A program made the translations under genes and the position numbers. The notes below the pieces were generated by a model. The model ran no database searches and was not told the DNA's origin. It saw nothing but the letters and a program-made list of their open reading frames with translations. Shown here one piece after another: positions 22,225-30,917 of a stretch of DNA of 58,544 nt. The DNA comes from Clostridium sp. 1001271st1 H5 (GTDB taxonomy: Bacteria; Bacillota; Clostridia; Lachnospirales; Lachnospiraceae), in contig NZ_SPHO01000030.1 in the NCBI RefSeq assembly GCF_005845215.1, positions 1 to 58,544 on the forward strand, read 5' to 3'. Position 1 is the first letter of the stretch. Each line of letters starts with the position of its first letter.

Positions 22225-25200
22225 ATGTATTTAAAAAGTATTGAGATTCAGGGGTTTAAATCCTTTGCCAATAAGCTGGTATTTGAATTCCATAACGGCA
22301 TTACCGGCATCGTGGGCCCCAACGGCAGCGGCAAGAGCAATGTGGCCGATGCGGTCCGCTGGGTGCTGGGCGAGCAGCGCATCAAGCAGCTGCGCGGCGC
22401 CAGCATGCAGGATGTCATCTTTGCGGGAACCGAAATGAGAAAGCCCCAGGGGTTTGCCTATGTGGCCATTACCCTGGACAACAGCGACCATCAGCTGGCC
22501 ATAGACTATGACCAGGTGACGGTATCCCGCCGCCTCTACCGTTCCGGCGAGAGCGAGTATATGATTAACGGCAGCGCCTGCAGACTTAAGGATATCAACG
22601 AGCTGTTCTATGACACGGGTATCGGCAAAGAAGGATACTCCATCATCGGACAGGGTCAGATTGATAAAATACTCAGCGGCAAGCCGGAAGAACGCCGGGA
22701 GCTTTTTGATGAAGCTGCCGGTATCGTTAAATTTAAGCGCCGTAAGGCCATTGCGCAGAAAAAACTGGAGGATGAGCAGGCCAATCTGGTCCGCGTAAGC
22801 GACATTCTGTCTGAGCTGGAGAAGCAGGTGGGTCCCCTGGAACGCCAGTCCCGGGCAGCCAGAGAGTATCTTCAGTTAAAGGACAGCCTTAAGATATGCG
22901 ACGCCAACCTGTTCCTCATGGAGACAGAGGGAACAGGAAAGCAGCTGGAGGAGGTGGAAAAGCGCTATCAGGTTCTCTCCGGCGATATGGAGGACACGGG
23001 CAGGGAGTCTGAGCGCCTGAAGGCCGGATACCAGGAGCTGGAGCAGACCCTGGCGGACCTGGAGCGCCGCATGGCGGCCGGCCGGGATGAGCTGAGCCGG
23101 GGCACGGTGCAAAAAGGCAATCTGGAAGGACAGATTAATGTCCTGAACGAACAGATACATACGGAAGAAATGAACCAGGAGCATCTGGAGCACAGGCGGG
23201 ACGTGATTACCGGTGAACTGGCTGCCAAAAACCAGCAGCTGGCCTCCTACAAAGAAGAATTAACAGCCATGGGCAGCCAGGTAAGGGATGCCTTAAAGCG
23301 CCAGGAGGAAGCCGGCGCAGACCTGGCGGGACAGGACGAGGCTATCCGCCGATTGGAGGAAGCCATCGAAGGGGCTAAGACCAGCATCATACAGGCCCTT
23401 AACGAGCGGGCCTCCCTGACAGCCAGGCAGCAGCGCTATGAGACCATGCTGGAGCAGGTGAATCTGCGGCGCAGCGAGGTGTCCCAGAAGCTTCTCAGGT
23501 TCAAGAGCGACGAGTCGGTGCAGGACGAGCTTATAGGCAGGGAACGGGCTTTGCTGGACCAGCTGAATGAGGAGATGGAGCAGAAGCAGTTCGCTGCCCA
23601 GGAGGCCGAGGACGCCCTCCTTAAGGCGGAACAGGAATCCCGCCGCCTGAACCGGAACTTAAACGATACCCAGCAGGAATACCATATGGCTTATACCAAG
23701 CTGGAATCCCTTAAGAACCTGGCGGAGCGCTACGACGGCTACGGCAACAGCATCCGCAGGGTCATGGAGGTGCGGGACCGGGTACACGGCATCCACGGCG
23801 TGGTGGCTGACATCATCACCACCAGCCAGAAATATGAGACAGCCATTGAGACAGCCCTGGGCGGAAGCATCCAGAACATTGTGACGGATTCAGAGGCAAC
23901 GGCCAAACAGCTCATTGAATATCTGAAAAAGAATAAATACGGCAGGGCTACCTTCCTTCCGCTGACCAGCATAAACGGCAGACAGACATTTTCCCAGCCG
24001 GCCGCCCTTAAGGAAAAGGGGGTCCTGGGACTGGCCAGCGATTTGGTCCAGGTGGATTCACGGTATGAGGGCCTGTCCAGGTATCTGTTGGGCAGGGTTG
24101 TGGTGGCTGACACCATTGACAATGCCATTGCGCTGGCCAGGAAATATAAGTACAGCCTGCGTATCGTCACTCTGGAGGGCGAGCTTTTAAGCGCCGGCGG
24201 TTCCATGACAGGCGGCGCCTTTAAGAATTCCAGCAACCTGCTGGGCCGCCGCAGGGAGATTGAGGAACTGGAGAACGCCTGCAGCAAAGCGCTGGTCCAG
24301 GTGGAGAAGATACAAAAGGAACTGAACCTGGAAGAGTCCCTGGCCCAGGAGAAAAAGGGCGAGCTGGAAAAGCTGCGGACCGATATCCAGTCCATGGCCA
24401 TCCGTGAGAATACCATCCGGATGAACATATCCCAGCTGGAGGATAAGAAGGCAGAGATAGCGGAGTCATCCACGGACCTGGTGCGCGAGCACGGCCAGCT
24501 GGAGGAACAGGTAAAGGAAATCAACGAGAGCCGTACAGCCCTGACCCAGGACTCCCGGGAACTGGAGCAGGTGAGCACCCAGGCCAACCAGGAGATTGAG
24601 GAAAAGACGGTTCTCCTGGAAACTTCCCGTAAAGAGAGGGAAACCCTTGCAGCGGCACTGTCGGCCCTGCAGATGGAGACGTCCAACCTGCGCCAGAAGC
24701 AGGACTTTATCCGTGAGAACGCAGACCGTGTGTCCGGGGAAATAAAGAAGCTGACAGAGGAGTTTGATTCCCTGGCCCAGGGAACGGGTAATTCCGAACA
24801 GGTAATTGAGGGCAAGCGCCGGGAGATTGCCCATCTGGGAGAACTGATTCAGAACAACCAGGCGCGTATGAAGGAGCTGGAGCAGGTCATGGCGGGCTAT
24901 GAGGCCGAGAAGGAGGAGATGACCTCCAGACAGAAGGCGTTTCTGGCAAAGCGTGAGGAACTGACCGCCCGCCTGGCAGAGCTGGACAAGGATATGTTCC
25001 GCATCCAGGCCCAGAAGGAAAAACTGGAAGAAAAGCTGGAGGTATCCACTGCCTATATGTGGTCGGAATATGAGATGACCTATTCCACGGCCCAGGAGCT
25101 TAAGCGGGAGGAATACCAGTCTGTTCCGGAGGTAAAGAAGCTCATTGATGAGCTGAAATCCAGGATAAAGGGTCTGGGAAACATCAATGTCAATGCCATC

Positions 25201-25785
25201 GAGGATTACAAAGAGGTGTCGGAGCGCTACGAGTTCATGCGGACACAGCATGAGGACCTGGTCACGGCCCAGGGAGAGCTGGAAAAAATCATAGAGGAAC
25301 TGGATACCGGGATGCGGCGGCAGTTTGAGGAAAAATTCGGTGAAATCCGTGCTGAATTCGACAAGGTCTTTAAGGAATTGTTCGGAGGAGGACGGGGCAC
25401 ACTGGAACTGATGGAAGAGGAGGATATCCTGGAGGCAGGCATACAAATCATAGCCCAGCCGCCAGGCAAGAAGCTGCAGAACATGATGCAGCTGTCAGGC
25501 GGTGAAAAGGCCCTGACAGCCATTTCCCTGCTTTTTGCCATCCAGAACCTGAAGCCCTCCCCGTTCTGTCTTCTGGATGAGATTGAAGCTGCCCTGGACG
25601 ATTCCAATGTGGACCGTTTCGCGGGCTACCTTCACAAGCTGACCAGGAACACACAGTTCATTGTCATCACCCACCGAAGGGGCACCATGGTCTCGGCAGA
25701 CCGTCTCTACGGAATTACCATGCAGGAGAAGGGAGTGTCCACGCTGGTCAGCGTGAACCTCATTGCAGATGACCTGGATAAATAG
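22225..25785 (+). CDS. smc: Chromosome segregation ATPase SMC
   Basis: The 1186-residue protein is the normal length for bacterial SMC. The Walker A GPNGSGKSN is at 31-39. Two long coiled-coil arms (about 170-500 and 680-1000) flank a hinge (about 515-660, GSIQNIVTDSEATAK). The C-terminal head has the ABC signature QLSGGEKAL near 1090 and Walker B CLLDEIEAALDD near 1115. It organises the chromosome together with ScpA and ScpB, which are not in the window. It sits between rnc and ftsY as in most Firmicutes. Confidence 0.97.
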   Translation: MYLKSIEIQGFKSFANKLVFEFHNGITGIVGPNGSGKSNVADAVRWVLGEQRIKQLRGASMQDVIFAGTEMRKPQGFAYVAITLDNSDHQLAIDYDQVTVSRRLYRSGESEYMINGSACRLKDINELFYDTGIGKEGYSIIGQGQIDKILSGKPEERRELFDEAAGIVKFKRRKAIAQKKLEDEQANLVRVSDILSELEKQVGPLERQSRAAREYLQLKDSLKICDANLFLMETEGTGKQLEEVEKRYQVLSGDMEDTGRESERLKAGYQELEQTLADLERRMAAGRDELSRGTVQKGNLEGQINVLNEQIHTEEMNQEHLEHRRDVITGELAAKNQQLASYKEELTAMGSQVRDALKRQEEAGADLAGQDEAIRRLEEAIEGAKTSIIQALNERASLTARQQRYETMLEQVNLRRSEVSQKLLRFKSDESVQDELIGRERALLDQLNEEMEQKQFAAQEAEDALLKAEQESRRLNRNLNDTQQEYHMAYTKLESLKNLAERYDGYGNSIRRVMEVRDRVHGIHGVVADIITTSQKYETAIETALGGSIQNIVTDSEATAKQLIEYLKKNKYGRATFLPLTSINGRQTFSQPAALKEKGVLGLASDLVQVDSRYEGLSRYLLGRVVVADTIDNAIALARKYKYSLRIVTLEGELLSAGGSMTGGAFKNSSNLLGRRREIEELENACSKALVQVEKIQKELNLEESLAQEKKGELEKLRTDIQSMAIRENTIRMNISQLEDKKAEIAESSTDLVREHGQLEEQVKEINESRTALTQDSRELEQVSTQANQEIEEKTVLLETSRKERETLAAALSALQMETSNLRQKQDFIRENADRVSGEIKKLTEEFDSLAQGTGNSEQVIEGKRREIAHLGELIQNNQARMKELEQVMAGYEAEKEEMTSRQKAFLAKREELTARLAELDKDMFRIQAQKEKLEEKLEVSTAYMWSEYEMTYSTAQELKREEYQSVPEVKKLIDELKSRIKGLGNINVNAIEDYKEVSERYEFMRTQHEDLVTAQGELEKIIEELDTGMRRQFEEKFGEIRAEFDKVFKELFGGGRGTLELMEEEDILEAGIQIIAQPPGKKLQNMMQLSGGEKALTAISLLFAIQNLKPSPFCLLDEIEAALDDSNVDRFAGYLHKLTRNTQFIVITHRRGTMVSADRLYGITMQEKGVSTLVSVNLIADDLDK

Positions 25786-25866
25786 CGCAGGTTGTGATAT
25801 GATGTTTCATATATATTCATATATTATAAGACCTAATATGTATAAGACGTTAAAGGAGAATGATTT

Positions 25867-26835
25867 ATGGCTGAGGGAAAGAAGGGTTTTTTCGGGCGTC
25901 TGGTAGAGGGCCTGGCCAAGACCCGCAACAACATTGTGTCGGGAATAGATTCCATCTTCAGCGGCTTTTCCGCCATTGACGATGATTTCTATGAGGAGAT
26001 AGAGGAAACCCTTATTATGGGCGATTTGGGAATCCAGACCACCATGTCCATTGTGGAGGATTTGCGCAAGAAGGTGAAGGAGCAGCACATCCGGGAACCG
26101 GAGGAGTGCAAGGAGCTTTTAATCAACAGCATCAAGGAGCAGATGGATTTAGGGGAAAATGCATACGAATTTGAGCACAGGAAGTCCGTTGTCCTGGTCA
26201 TCGGCGTCAATGGGGTGGGCAAGACCACATCCGTGGGCAAGCTGGCGGGACAGCTTAAGGACGACGGGCGCAAGGTCATACTGGCAGCTGCCGATACCTT
26301 CCGCGCAGCTGCCATTGAGCAGCTGACCGAGTGGGCCTTCCGGGCGGGCGTGGAGCTCATTGCCCAGCAGGAAGGCTCTGACCCGGCGGCTGTTATCTAC
26401 GACGCAGTGGCTGCGGCCAAGTCCAGGAAGGCGGACGTGCTTATCTGTGATACGGCCGGAAGGCTTCACAACAAGAAGAACCTGATGGAAGAGCTTAAGA
26501 AAATCAACCGCATCATTGACAAGGAGTATCCGGATGCCTACAGGGAGACTCTGGTGGTATTGGACGGCACCACGGGACAGAACGCCCTGGCCCAGGCCCG
26601 CCAGTTTATGGAGGTGGCCGACATCACAGGCATCATCCTGACCAAGCTGGACGGCACGGCCAAGGGAGGCATCGCAGTGGCCATCCAGTCCGAACTGGGA
26701 ATTCCTGTAAAATACATCGGAATCGGTGAAAAGATAGACGATTTGCAGAAATTTAATGCAGATGATTTCGTCAATGCCCTGTTCCACGTACAGAAGCAGG
26801 CGGAGGACAATCCATCCTTGAATTTAATGCATTGA
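25867..26835 (+). CDS. ftsY: Signal recognition particle receptor FtsY
   Basis: The 322-residue membrane-associated GTPase receives ribosome-SRP complexes. It consists of the N domain (about 1-100) and the G domain with GVNGVGKTTSVGKLA near 113, DTAGRLHNKKNLM, and TKLDGTAKGG. The acidic A domain of enterobacterial FtsY is absent, as usual in Firmicutes. The ribosome site AAAGGAGAA is good. In many Clostridia ylxM-ffh follows, but here the next gene is a dehydratase. Confidence 0.96.
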   Translation: MAEGKKGFFGRLVEGLAKTRNNIVSGIDSIFSGFSAIDDDFYEEIEETLIMGDLGIQTTMSIVEDLRKKVKEQHIREPEECKELLINSIKEQMDLGENAYEFEHRKSVVLVIGVNGVGKTTSVGKLAGQLKDDGRKVILAAADTFRAAAIEQLTEWAFRAGVELIAQQEGSDPAAVIYDAVAAAKSRKADVLICDTAGRLHNKKNLMEELKKINRIIDKEYPDAYRETLVVLDGTTGQNALAQARQFMEVADITGIILTKLDGTAKGGIAVAIQSELGIPVKYIGIGEKIDDLQKFNADDFVNALFHVQKQAEDNPSLNLMH

Positions 26836-26880
26836 CGTGCTATAGTATAGGATAAAAGTAAGGGAAAGAAGGACCAAGAT

Positions 26881-28113
26881 ATGGAAGAACTGACACTGGA
26901 GAAATTCGAAGAAGCCTCCGAGCTTGTGAAGGATGTGACCACAGAGACAAAGCTGGTATACAGCGAATATTTCTCAGCACAGACAGGAAACAAGGTATTT
27001 TTCAAGCCGGAGAACATGCAGTATACAGGAGCCTATAAGGTAAGGGGCGCCTACTATAAGATACACACCCTGACCGAGGATGAGAAGTCCAAGGGACTGA
27101 TTACCGCATCGGCCGGCAACCATGCACAGGGCGTGGCCTATGCAGCCAAGCTGGCGGGGGTAAAGGCCACTGTGGTCATGCCCACCACCACACCTCTTAT
27201 GAAGGTGAACCGCACCAAGAGCTACGGCGCCGATGTGGTTCTGGAAGGAGATGTGTTTGACGAGGCCTGCGAACATGCGTATAAGCTGGCGGATGAGTTC
27301 GGATATACCTTCGTGCATCCTTTTGACGATTTGGATGTGGCCACGGGTCAGGGCACCATTGCAATGGAAATCATCAAGGAACTGCCCACCGTGGACTACA
27401 TACTGGTTCCCATCGGCGGAGGCGGTCTGTGCACCGGCGTGTCCACCCTGGCCAAGCTTCTGAATCCCAAGATTAAGGTCATCGGCGTGGAGCCCGCAGG
27501 CGCCAACTGCATGCAGGTATCCCTTAAAGAGGGAAAGGTGGTGGGGCTTCCCCAGGTAAACACCATTGCAGACGGTACGGCTGTAAAGCGTCCCGGCGAA
27601 AAGCTGTTCCCTTACATACAGGAAAATGTGGACGGCATCATCACCATTGAGGACAGCGAGCTGATTGTGGCCTTCCTTGACATGGTGGAGAACCACAAGA
27701 TGATTGTGGAGAATTCCGGCCTTCTGACCGTGGCTGCCTTAAAGCACCTGAACGTACAGAAAAAGAAGATTGTATCCATCTTAAGCGGCGGCAACATGGA
27801 TGTCATCACCATGTCCTCCATTGTACAGCACGGCCTGATTGAGAGGGACCGCGTGTTTACCGTGTCCGTGCTGCTTCCGGATAAGCCGGGAGAGCTGGCC
27901 AGGGTTTCCGCCCTTCTTGCCAAAGAGCAGGGCAATATCATTAAGCTGGAGCACAACCAGTTCATCAGCATCAACCGCAATGCTGCCGTGGAGCTGCGCA
28001 TCACCATGGAGGCATTTGGAACAGACCATAAGAACCAGATTGTATCTGCCCTTACCAGCGCGGGCTACCGCCCAAAGCTTGTAAAGTTCAAGGGCACCTA
28101 CAGTGAGATGTAG
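26881..28113 (+). CDS. ilvA: PLP-dependent threonine dehydratase with ACT domain
   Basis: The 410-residue enzyme deaminates threonine (and serine) to 2-oxobutanoate (pyruvate). The PLP lysine lies in TGAYKVRGAYY (Lys53). SAGNHAQG and the Gly-rich phosphate loop PIGGGGLCTG are present. A single C-terminal ACT domain (about 330-405, SVLLPDKPGELARVSALLA) suggests allosteric control. One ACT-like domain and this length fit the short IlvA/TdcB forms of Firmicutes, so biosynthetic (isoleucine) and catabolic roles cannot be separated from sequence. It lies 45 bases after ftsY and 34 before a chloride-channel gene, with no terminator between. Confidence 0.88.
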   Translation: MEELTLEKFEEASELVKDVTTETKLVYSEYFSAQTGNKVFFKPENMQYTGAYKVRGAYYKIHTLTEDEKSKGLITASAGNHAQGVAYAAKLAGVKATVVMPTTTPLMKVNRTKSYGADVVLEGDVFDEACEHAYKLADEFGYTFVHPFDDLDVATGQGTIAMEIIKELPTVDYILVPIGGGGLCTGVSTLAKLLNPKIKVIGVEPAGANCMQVSLKEGKVVGLPQVNTIADGTAVKRPGEKLFPYIQENVDGIITIEDSELIVAFLDMVENHKMIVENSGLLTVAALKHLNVQKKKIVSILSGGNMDVITMSSIVQHGLIERDRVFTVSVLLPDKPGELARVSALLAKEQGNIIKLEHNQFISINRNAAVELRITMEAFGTDHKNQIVSALTSAGYRPKLVKFKGTYSEM

Positions 28114-28147
28114 GCATCAGGCCGGACAGGATACAGGGGGAAACGTT

Positions 28148-29734
28148 ATGCAGCCGGAAGAACATACGGTTACTCATACCATTAACCGTTACCGGAGTTT
28201 TCGTTATGAGTTGATTTTAGAAGGAGTGGTGGTGGGCGCCCTGGCAGGCGCCGTGGTGGTTGCCTTCCGCTATCTCATTGGTTCCGCAGATGTACTGCTG
28301 AACATGATACTGGACTATGGTAAGAGCCATACCTGGTTTGTGCCGGTGTGGATTCTGATTCTGACAGCCGCCGCATGTGTGGTATCCCTTCTCCTTAAAT
28401 GGGATTCCCTGATATCAGGCAGCGGCATTCCCCAGATTGAGGGGGAGATCATAGGTGAAATCGATGAAAGCTGGTGGCGCGTGCTGCTGGCCAAGCTGGG
28501 AGGCGGCATTATATCCCTGGGATGCGGATTGTCCCTGGGACGCGAGGGACCCAGCATCCAGCTGGGAGCCATGACGGCAAAAGGCTTTTCCCGGATTACC
28601 AGACGCGTAAAGACAGAGGAAAAGCTCCTTATCACCTGCGGCGCCAGCGCCGGTTTATCGGCTGCCTTTAATGCGCCCATCGCAGGCATACTGTTTTCAC
28701 TGGAGGAGGTACATAAGCATTTTTCACCGGAGCTTCTCCTTTCCTCCATGGCAGCGTCCATTACTTCGGATTTCGTATCCAGGAATGTGTTTGGCCTAAC
28801 GCCTGTATTTTCCTTTCACATCACCCATATGATGCCTCTGGGCACCTATGGCCATGTGCTGGTTCTGGGCGTGCTCATGGGCGCCATGGGCGTGGTATAT
28901 AATACCACCCTGTCCAAAACCCAGGATTTATACGGGAAGATACCCTGGAGGACAGTGAAGCTTCTGATTCCCTTTTTGCTGGCAGGCGTGTTCGGCTTCA
29001 CATACCGCAGTGTACTGGGAGGCGGCCATGCCCTGGTGGAAGAACTGTCCGCCGGGGAGATGGCGCTGGGCGCCCTGTGCCTGCTGCTGGTGGTCAAATT
29101 TACCTTCAGCATGGTAAGCTTTGGCTCCGGGGCGCCGGGAGGCATCTTCCTGCCTCTGCTGGTCATGGGCGCCATCATAGGAAGTATATATTACAATGTA
29201 GCCCTCCTGGCCAGCCCCTCTTTGAGCGGTCTGGTGGGGAACTTCATCATACTGGGCATGGCGGGCTATTTCTCAGCCATTGTGCGGGCGCCTATCACAG
29301 GCATTATCCTGATTAGTGAGATGACCGGGTCCTTTTCCCATCTGCTGACCTTATCCATGGTTTCACTGGCAGCCTATCTGGTGCCGGATATGGTCCACTG
29401 CGCACCGGTGTACGACCAGCTCCTTCACCGTCTTCTGGCAAAACAGAATCCGGACAAGAAGGTTACGCTAACAGGGGAAAAGGTGCTGGTGGAAGGCATG
29501 ATATACCATGGAAGCGCGGCTGAGGGCAGGAAGGTTTCAGCCATTGCCTGGCCCAGGACATCCCTGGTGGTGTCGCTTATGCGCGGGGAAGCTGAGTTTG
29601 TGCCCAGAGGCGATACCGTGCTCAGGGCAGGGGACAAGATTGTGGTGCTGTGCGACGAGACTTCCCAGGGGCAGCTTCACAGGGCGCTGCAGGAGTATTG
29701 TGAGACAGTGGCTCCCATGCAGAAGGGGCGTTAA
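28148..29734 (+). CDS. CLC-family chloride channel/antiporter with TrkA-C domain
   Basis: The protein has 528 residues from ATG 28148, chosen for AGGGGGAA upstream; the frame also runs back into ilvA without a ribosome site. The core has 10 or more membrane helices and all three anion-filter motifs: GSGIPQIEG, GREGPSIQLG (with the gating Glu) and GAPGGIFLP. The C-terminal about 75 residues form a TrkA-C/RCK_C-like cytosolic domain (VSAIAWPRTSLVVSLMRG to GDKIVVLCDE), which may bind a ligand that sets gating. A Cl-/H+ exchange or fluoride role cannot be decided. It is part of an apparent operon with ilvA and a lipoprotein gene. Confidence 0.88.
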   Translation: MQPEEHTVTHTINRYRSFRYELILEGVVVGALAGAVVVAFRYLIGSADVLLNMILDYGKSHTWFVPVWILILTAAACVVSLLLKWDSLISGSGIPQIEGEIIGEIDESWWRVLLAKLGGGIISLGCGLSLGREGPSIQLGAMTAKGFSRITRRVKTEEKLLITCGASAGLSAAFNAPIAGILFSLEEVHKHFSPELLLSSMAASITSDFVSRNVFGLTPVFSFHITHMMPLGTYGHVLVLGVLMGAMGVVYNTTLSKTQDLYGKIPWRTVKLLIPFLLAGVFGFTYRSVLGGGHALVEELSAGEMALGALCLLLVVKFTFSMVSFGSGAPGGIFLPLLVMGAIIGSIYYNVALLASPSLSGLVGNFIILGMAGYFSAIVRAPITGIILISEMTGSFSHLLTLSMVSLAAYLVPDMVHCAPVYDQLLHRLLAKQNPDKKVTLTGEKVLVEGMIYHGSAAEGRKVSAIAWPRTSLVVSLMRGEAEFVPRGDTVLRAGDKIVVLCDETSQGQLHRALQEYCETVAPMQKGR

Positions 29735-29768
29735 TGCCTGGACATGGGCGGATGGAAGGAGGAATTAT

Positions 29769-30359
29769 ATGAATCAATTTAAACGGCTTTTCGGCAGGAA
29801 AGGGATTCTGCTGGCTGTAGCTCTGACAGCTCTGCTGGCGGCAGGGTGCAGGGGCGGCCAGAAAGAGCCTGCAAAGGCTTCTGAGGCAGAGACATCTGCC
29901 CCGGCGGAGACAGACACAACAGCTGAGACAGAAACCGGATCCCAGGAACTGCCAAATCCCATGACAGAGGTAAAGGATGTACTGGCCTTTGAGGCCATAG
30001 GCGTCCATATGGTGCTGCCTGAGGGGGCTGAGGACGCCAGCTTTTTCATCATCAACCAGGAGGTGGCTGATGCCCAGTTTACCTTGGACGGCGTGGCATA
30101 TACCTACAGGGCTTCCGACACAGCCGAGGACTTTGCGGGAATTTTTGAACGTTTTAAGGACGAGACCATCACCCAGAACTATGATTACGGCGACACCAGC
30201 CTGGAGGTCCTGATTAAGACCACGGACAGCGGCGGACGCCTGGCTTCCTGGGCATGGGGGAGCACCAAGTACACGCTCTATACGGCAGCCCAGGTGGAGG
30301 ATGACACCATTACGGATTTGACCATGAAGCTGGTGGAACTGAGCCAGTATGAAAAGTAG
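29769..30359 (+). CDS. Lipoprotein of unknown function
   Basis: The protein has 196 residues from ATG 29769, following GGAGGAATT; a much longer in-frame extension upstream overlaps the channel gene and is not used. The signal peptide ends in a lipobox LLAAGC with Cys27, so the mature protein is lipid-anchored outside the cell. A Thr/Glu/Ala-rich linker (about 30-65) leads to a compact domain (about 68-196) with alternating hydrophobic strands and no known motif. It lies 34 bases after the channel gene and 18 before a small gene. Function not recognised. Confidence 0.75.
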   Translation: MNQFKRLFGRKGILLAVALTALLAAGCRGGQKEPAKASEAETSAPAETDTTAETETGSQELPNPMTEVKDVLAFEAIGVHMVLPEGAEDASFFIINQEVADAQFTLDGVAYTYRASDTAEDFAGIFERFKDETITQNYDYGDTSLEVLIKTTDSGGRLASWAWGSTKYTLYTAAQVEDDTITDLTMKLVELSQYEK

Positions 30360-30377
30360 TCTGGAAGAGGTTGGCTT

Positions 30378-30671
30378 ATGCTGGAACTGAAGAATTTTAT
30401 GCCGGTAAATTTCCTGAAAAAGGAGAAATTTACCGGCAGTCACAAGGGAATGCGTTTTCGCATGGAAAAACTGGATGTGGAAGGCGCGGACGGACCGCGC
30501 CTGGGTGTCACCATATGGCCTGAGCCATACGGCTATGACGCCACGCCCGAGGACCAAAAGGAACAAATAGTCCTGACCTTTGATACGGACGGCATAGCGA
30601 AAGGGGTGGACTGGCTGAACGAGCAGTTTGAAGGCCAGAAAGCCAGATGGAAGGCTGTAAGCCGCAGTTAA
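30378..30671 (+). CDS. Small cytosolic protein of unknown function
   Basis: The 97-residue protein has no signal or membrane segment. It starts MLELKNFMPVNFLKKEKF and has a central WPEPYGYD segment followed by a helix (DWLNEQFEGQKARW). It starts 18 bases after the lipoprotein gene behind an AGAGG site, so it is probably co-translated with it. No family recognised. Confidence 0.65.
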   Translation: MLELKNFMPVNFLKKEKFTGSHKGMRFRMEKLDVEGADGPRLGVTIWPEPYGYDATPEDQKEQIVLTFDTDGIAKGVDWLNEQFEGQKARWKAVSRS

Positions 30672-30702
30672 AGTAATTAATTAACAAAATCTTAATTTCC
30701 CA

Positions 30703-30731
30703 TTGACTTTTCTGAAAACGGGCACTATAAT
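30703..30731 (+). promoter_or_regulatory. Strong promoter of the amt leader
   Basis: TTGACT (30703-30708), a 17-base spacer and a perfect TATAAT (30726-30731). A terminator begins only about 15 bases after the -10, so most transcripts may stop early. Confidence 0.7.
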
Positions 30732-30745
30732 AAGCCACATAAAGA

Positions 30746-30782
30746 AAAGCGCCGGTGCTTAGACAGCCGGCGCTTTCTCTAT
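30746..30782 (+). terminator. First terminator hairpin in the amt leader
   Basis: AAAGCGCCGG (30746-30755) pairs with CCGGCGCTTT (30767-30776), followed by T-rich sequence. It could terminate the upstream operon, the amt leader itself, or both. Confidence 0.75.
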
Positions 30783-30806
30783 TTTCTGTGCAGATAACAG
30801 ATACAC

Positions 30807-30859
30807 AAAGAGGTGTATTGCCGCAGCCAGGTACCGGGCGGGCAATGCACCTCTTTCTG
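30807..30859 (+). promoter_or_regulatory. Second long hairpin in the amt leader
   Basis: AAAGAGGTGTATTGCC (30807-30822) pairs with GGCAATGCACCTCTTT (30841-30856), a 16-bp stem with one G-U pair, then TCTGCG. The stem is strong, the T-run short. It lies 61 bases before the amt start, after the first terminator, suggesting a regulated leader. Confidence 0.6.
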
Positions 30860-30917
30860 CGTATTCCCCCACGAATGCGCATCCCCATTAACAATCAACC
30901 TCAAGGAGGAATGCATT

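Noticed and set aside
23739..24815. A 358-codon frame antisense to smc
   Set aside because: It is Ser/Arg-rich, typical of antisense reading of a coiled-coil gene; smc is certain on the other strand.
28103..28148. Longer N-terminus for the chloride channel, starting inside the dehydratase gene
   Set aside because: No ribosome site; ATG 28148 has AGGGGGAA at good spacing and the family length fits.
30813..30917. Longer N-terminus for the ammonium transporter
   Set aside because: It would translate the leader hairpin and adds a Cys-rich extension foreign to Amt; AAGGAGGA supports ATG 30918.
30732..30917. ANTAR antitermination element in the amt leader
   Set aside because: Two small hairpins with matching six-base loops could not be found; the hairpins present are long and terminator-like.
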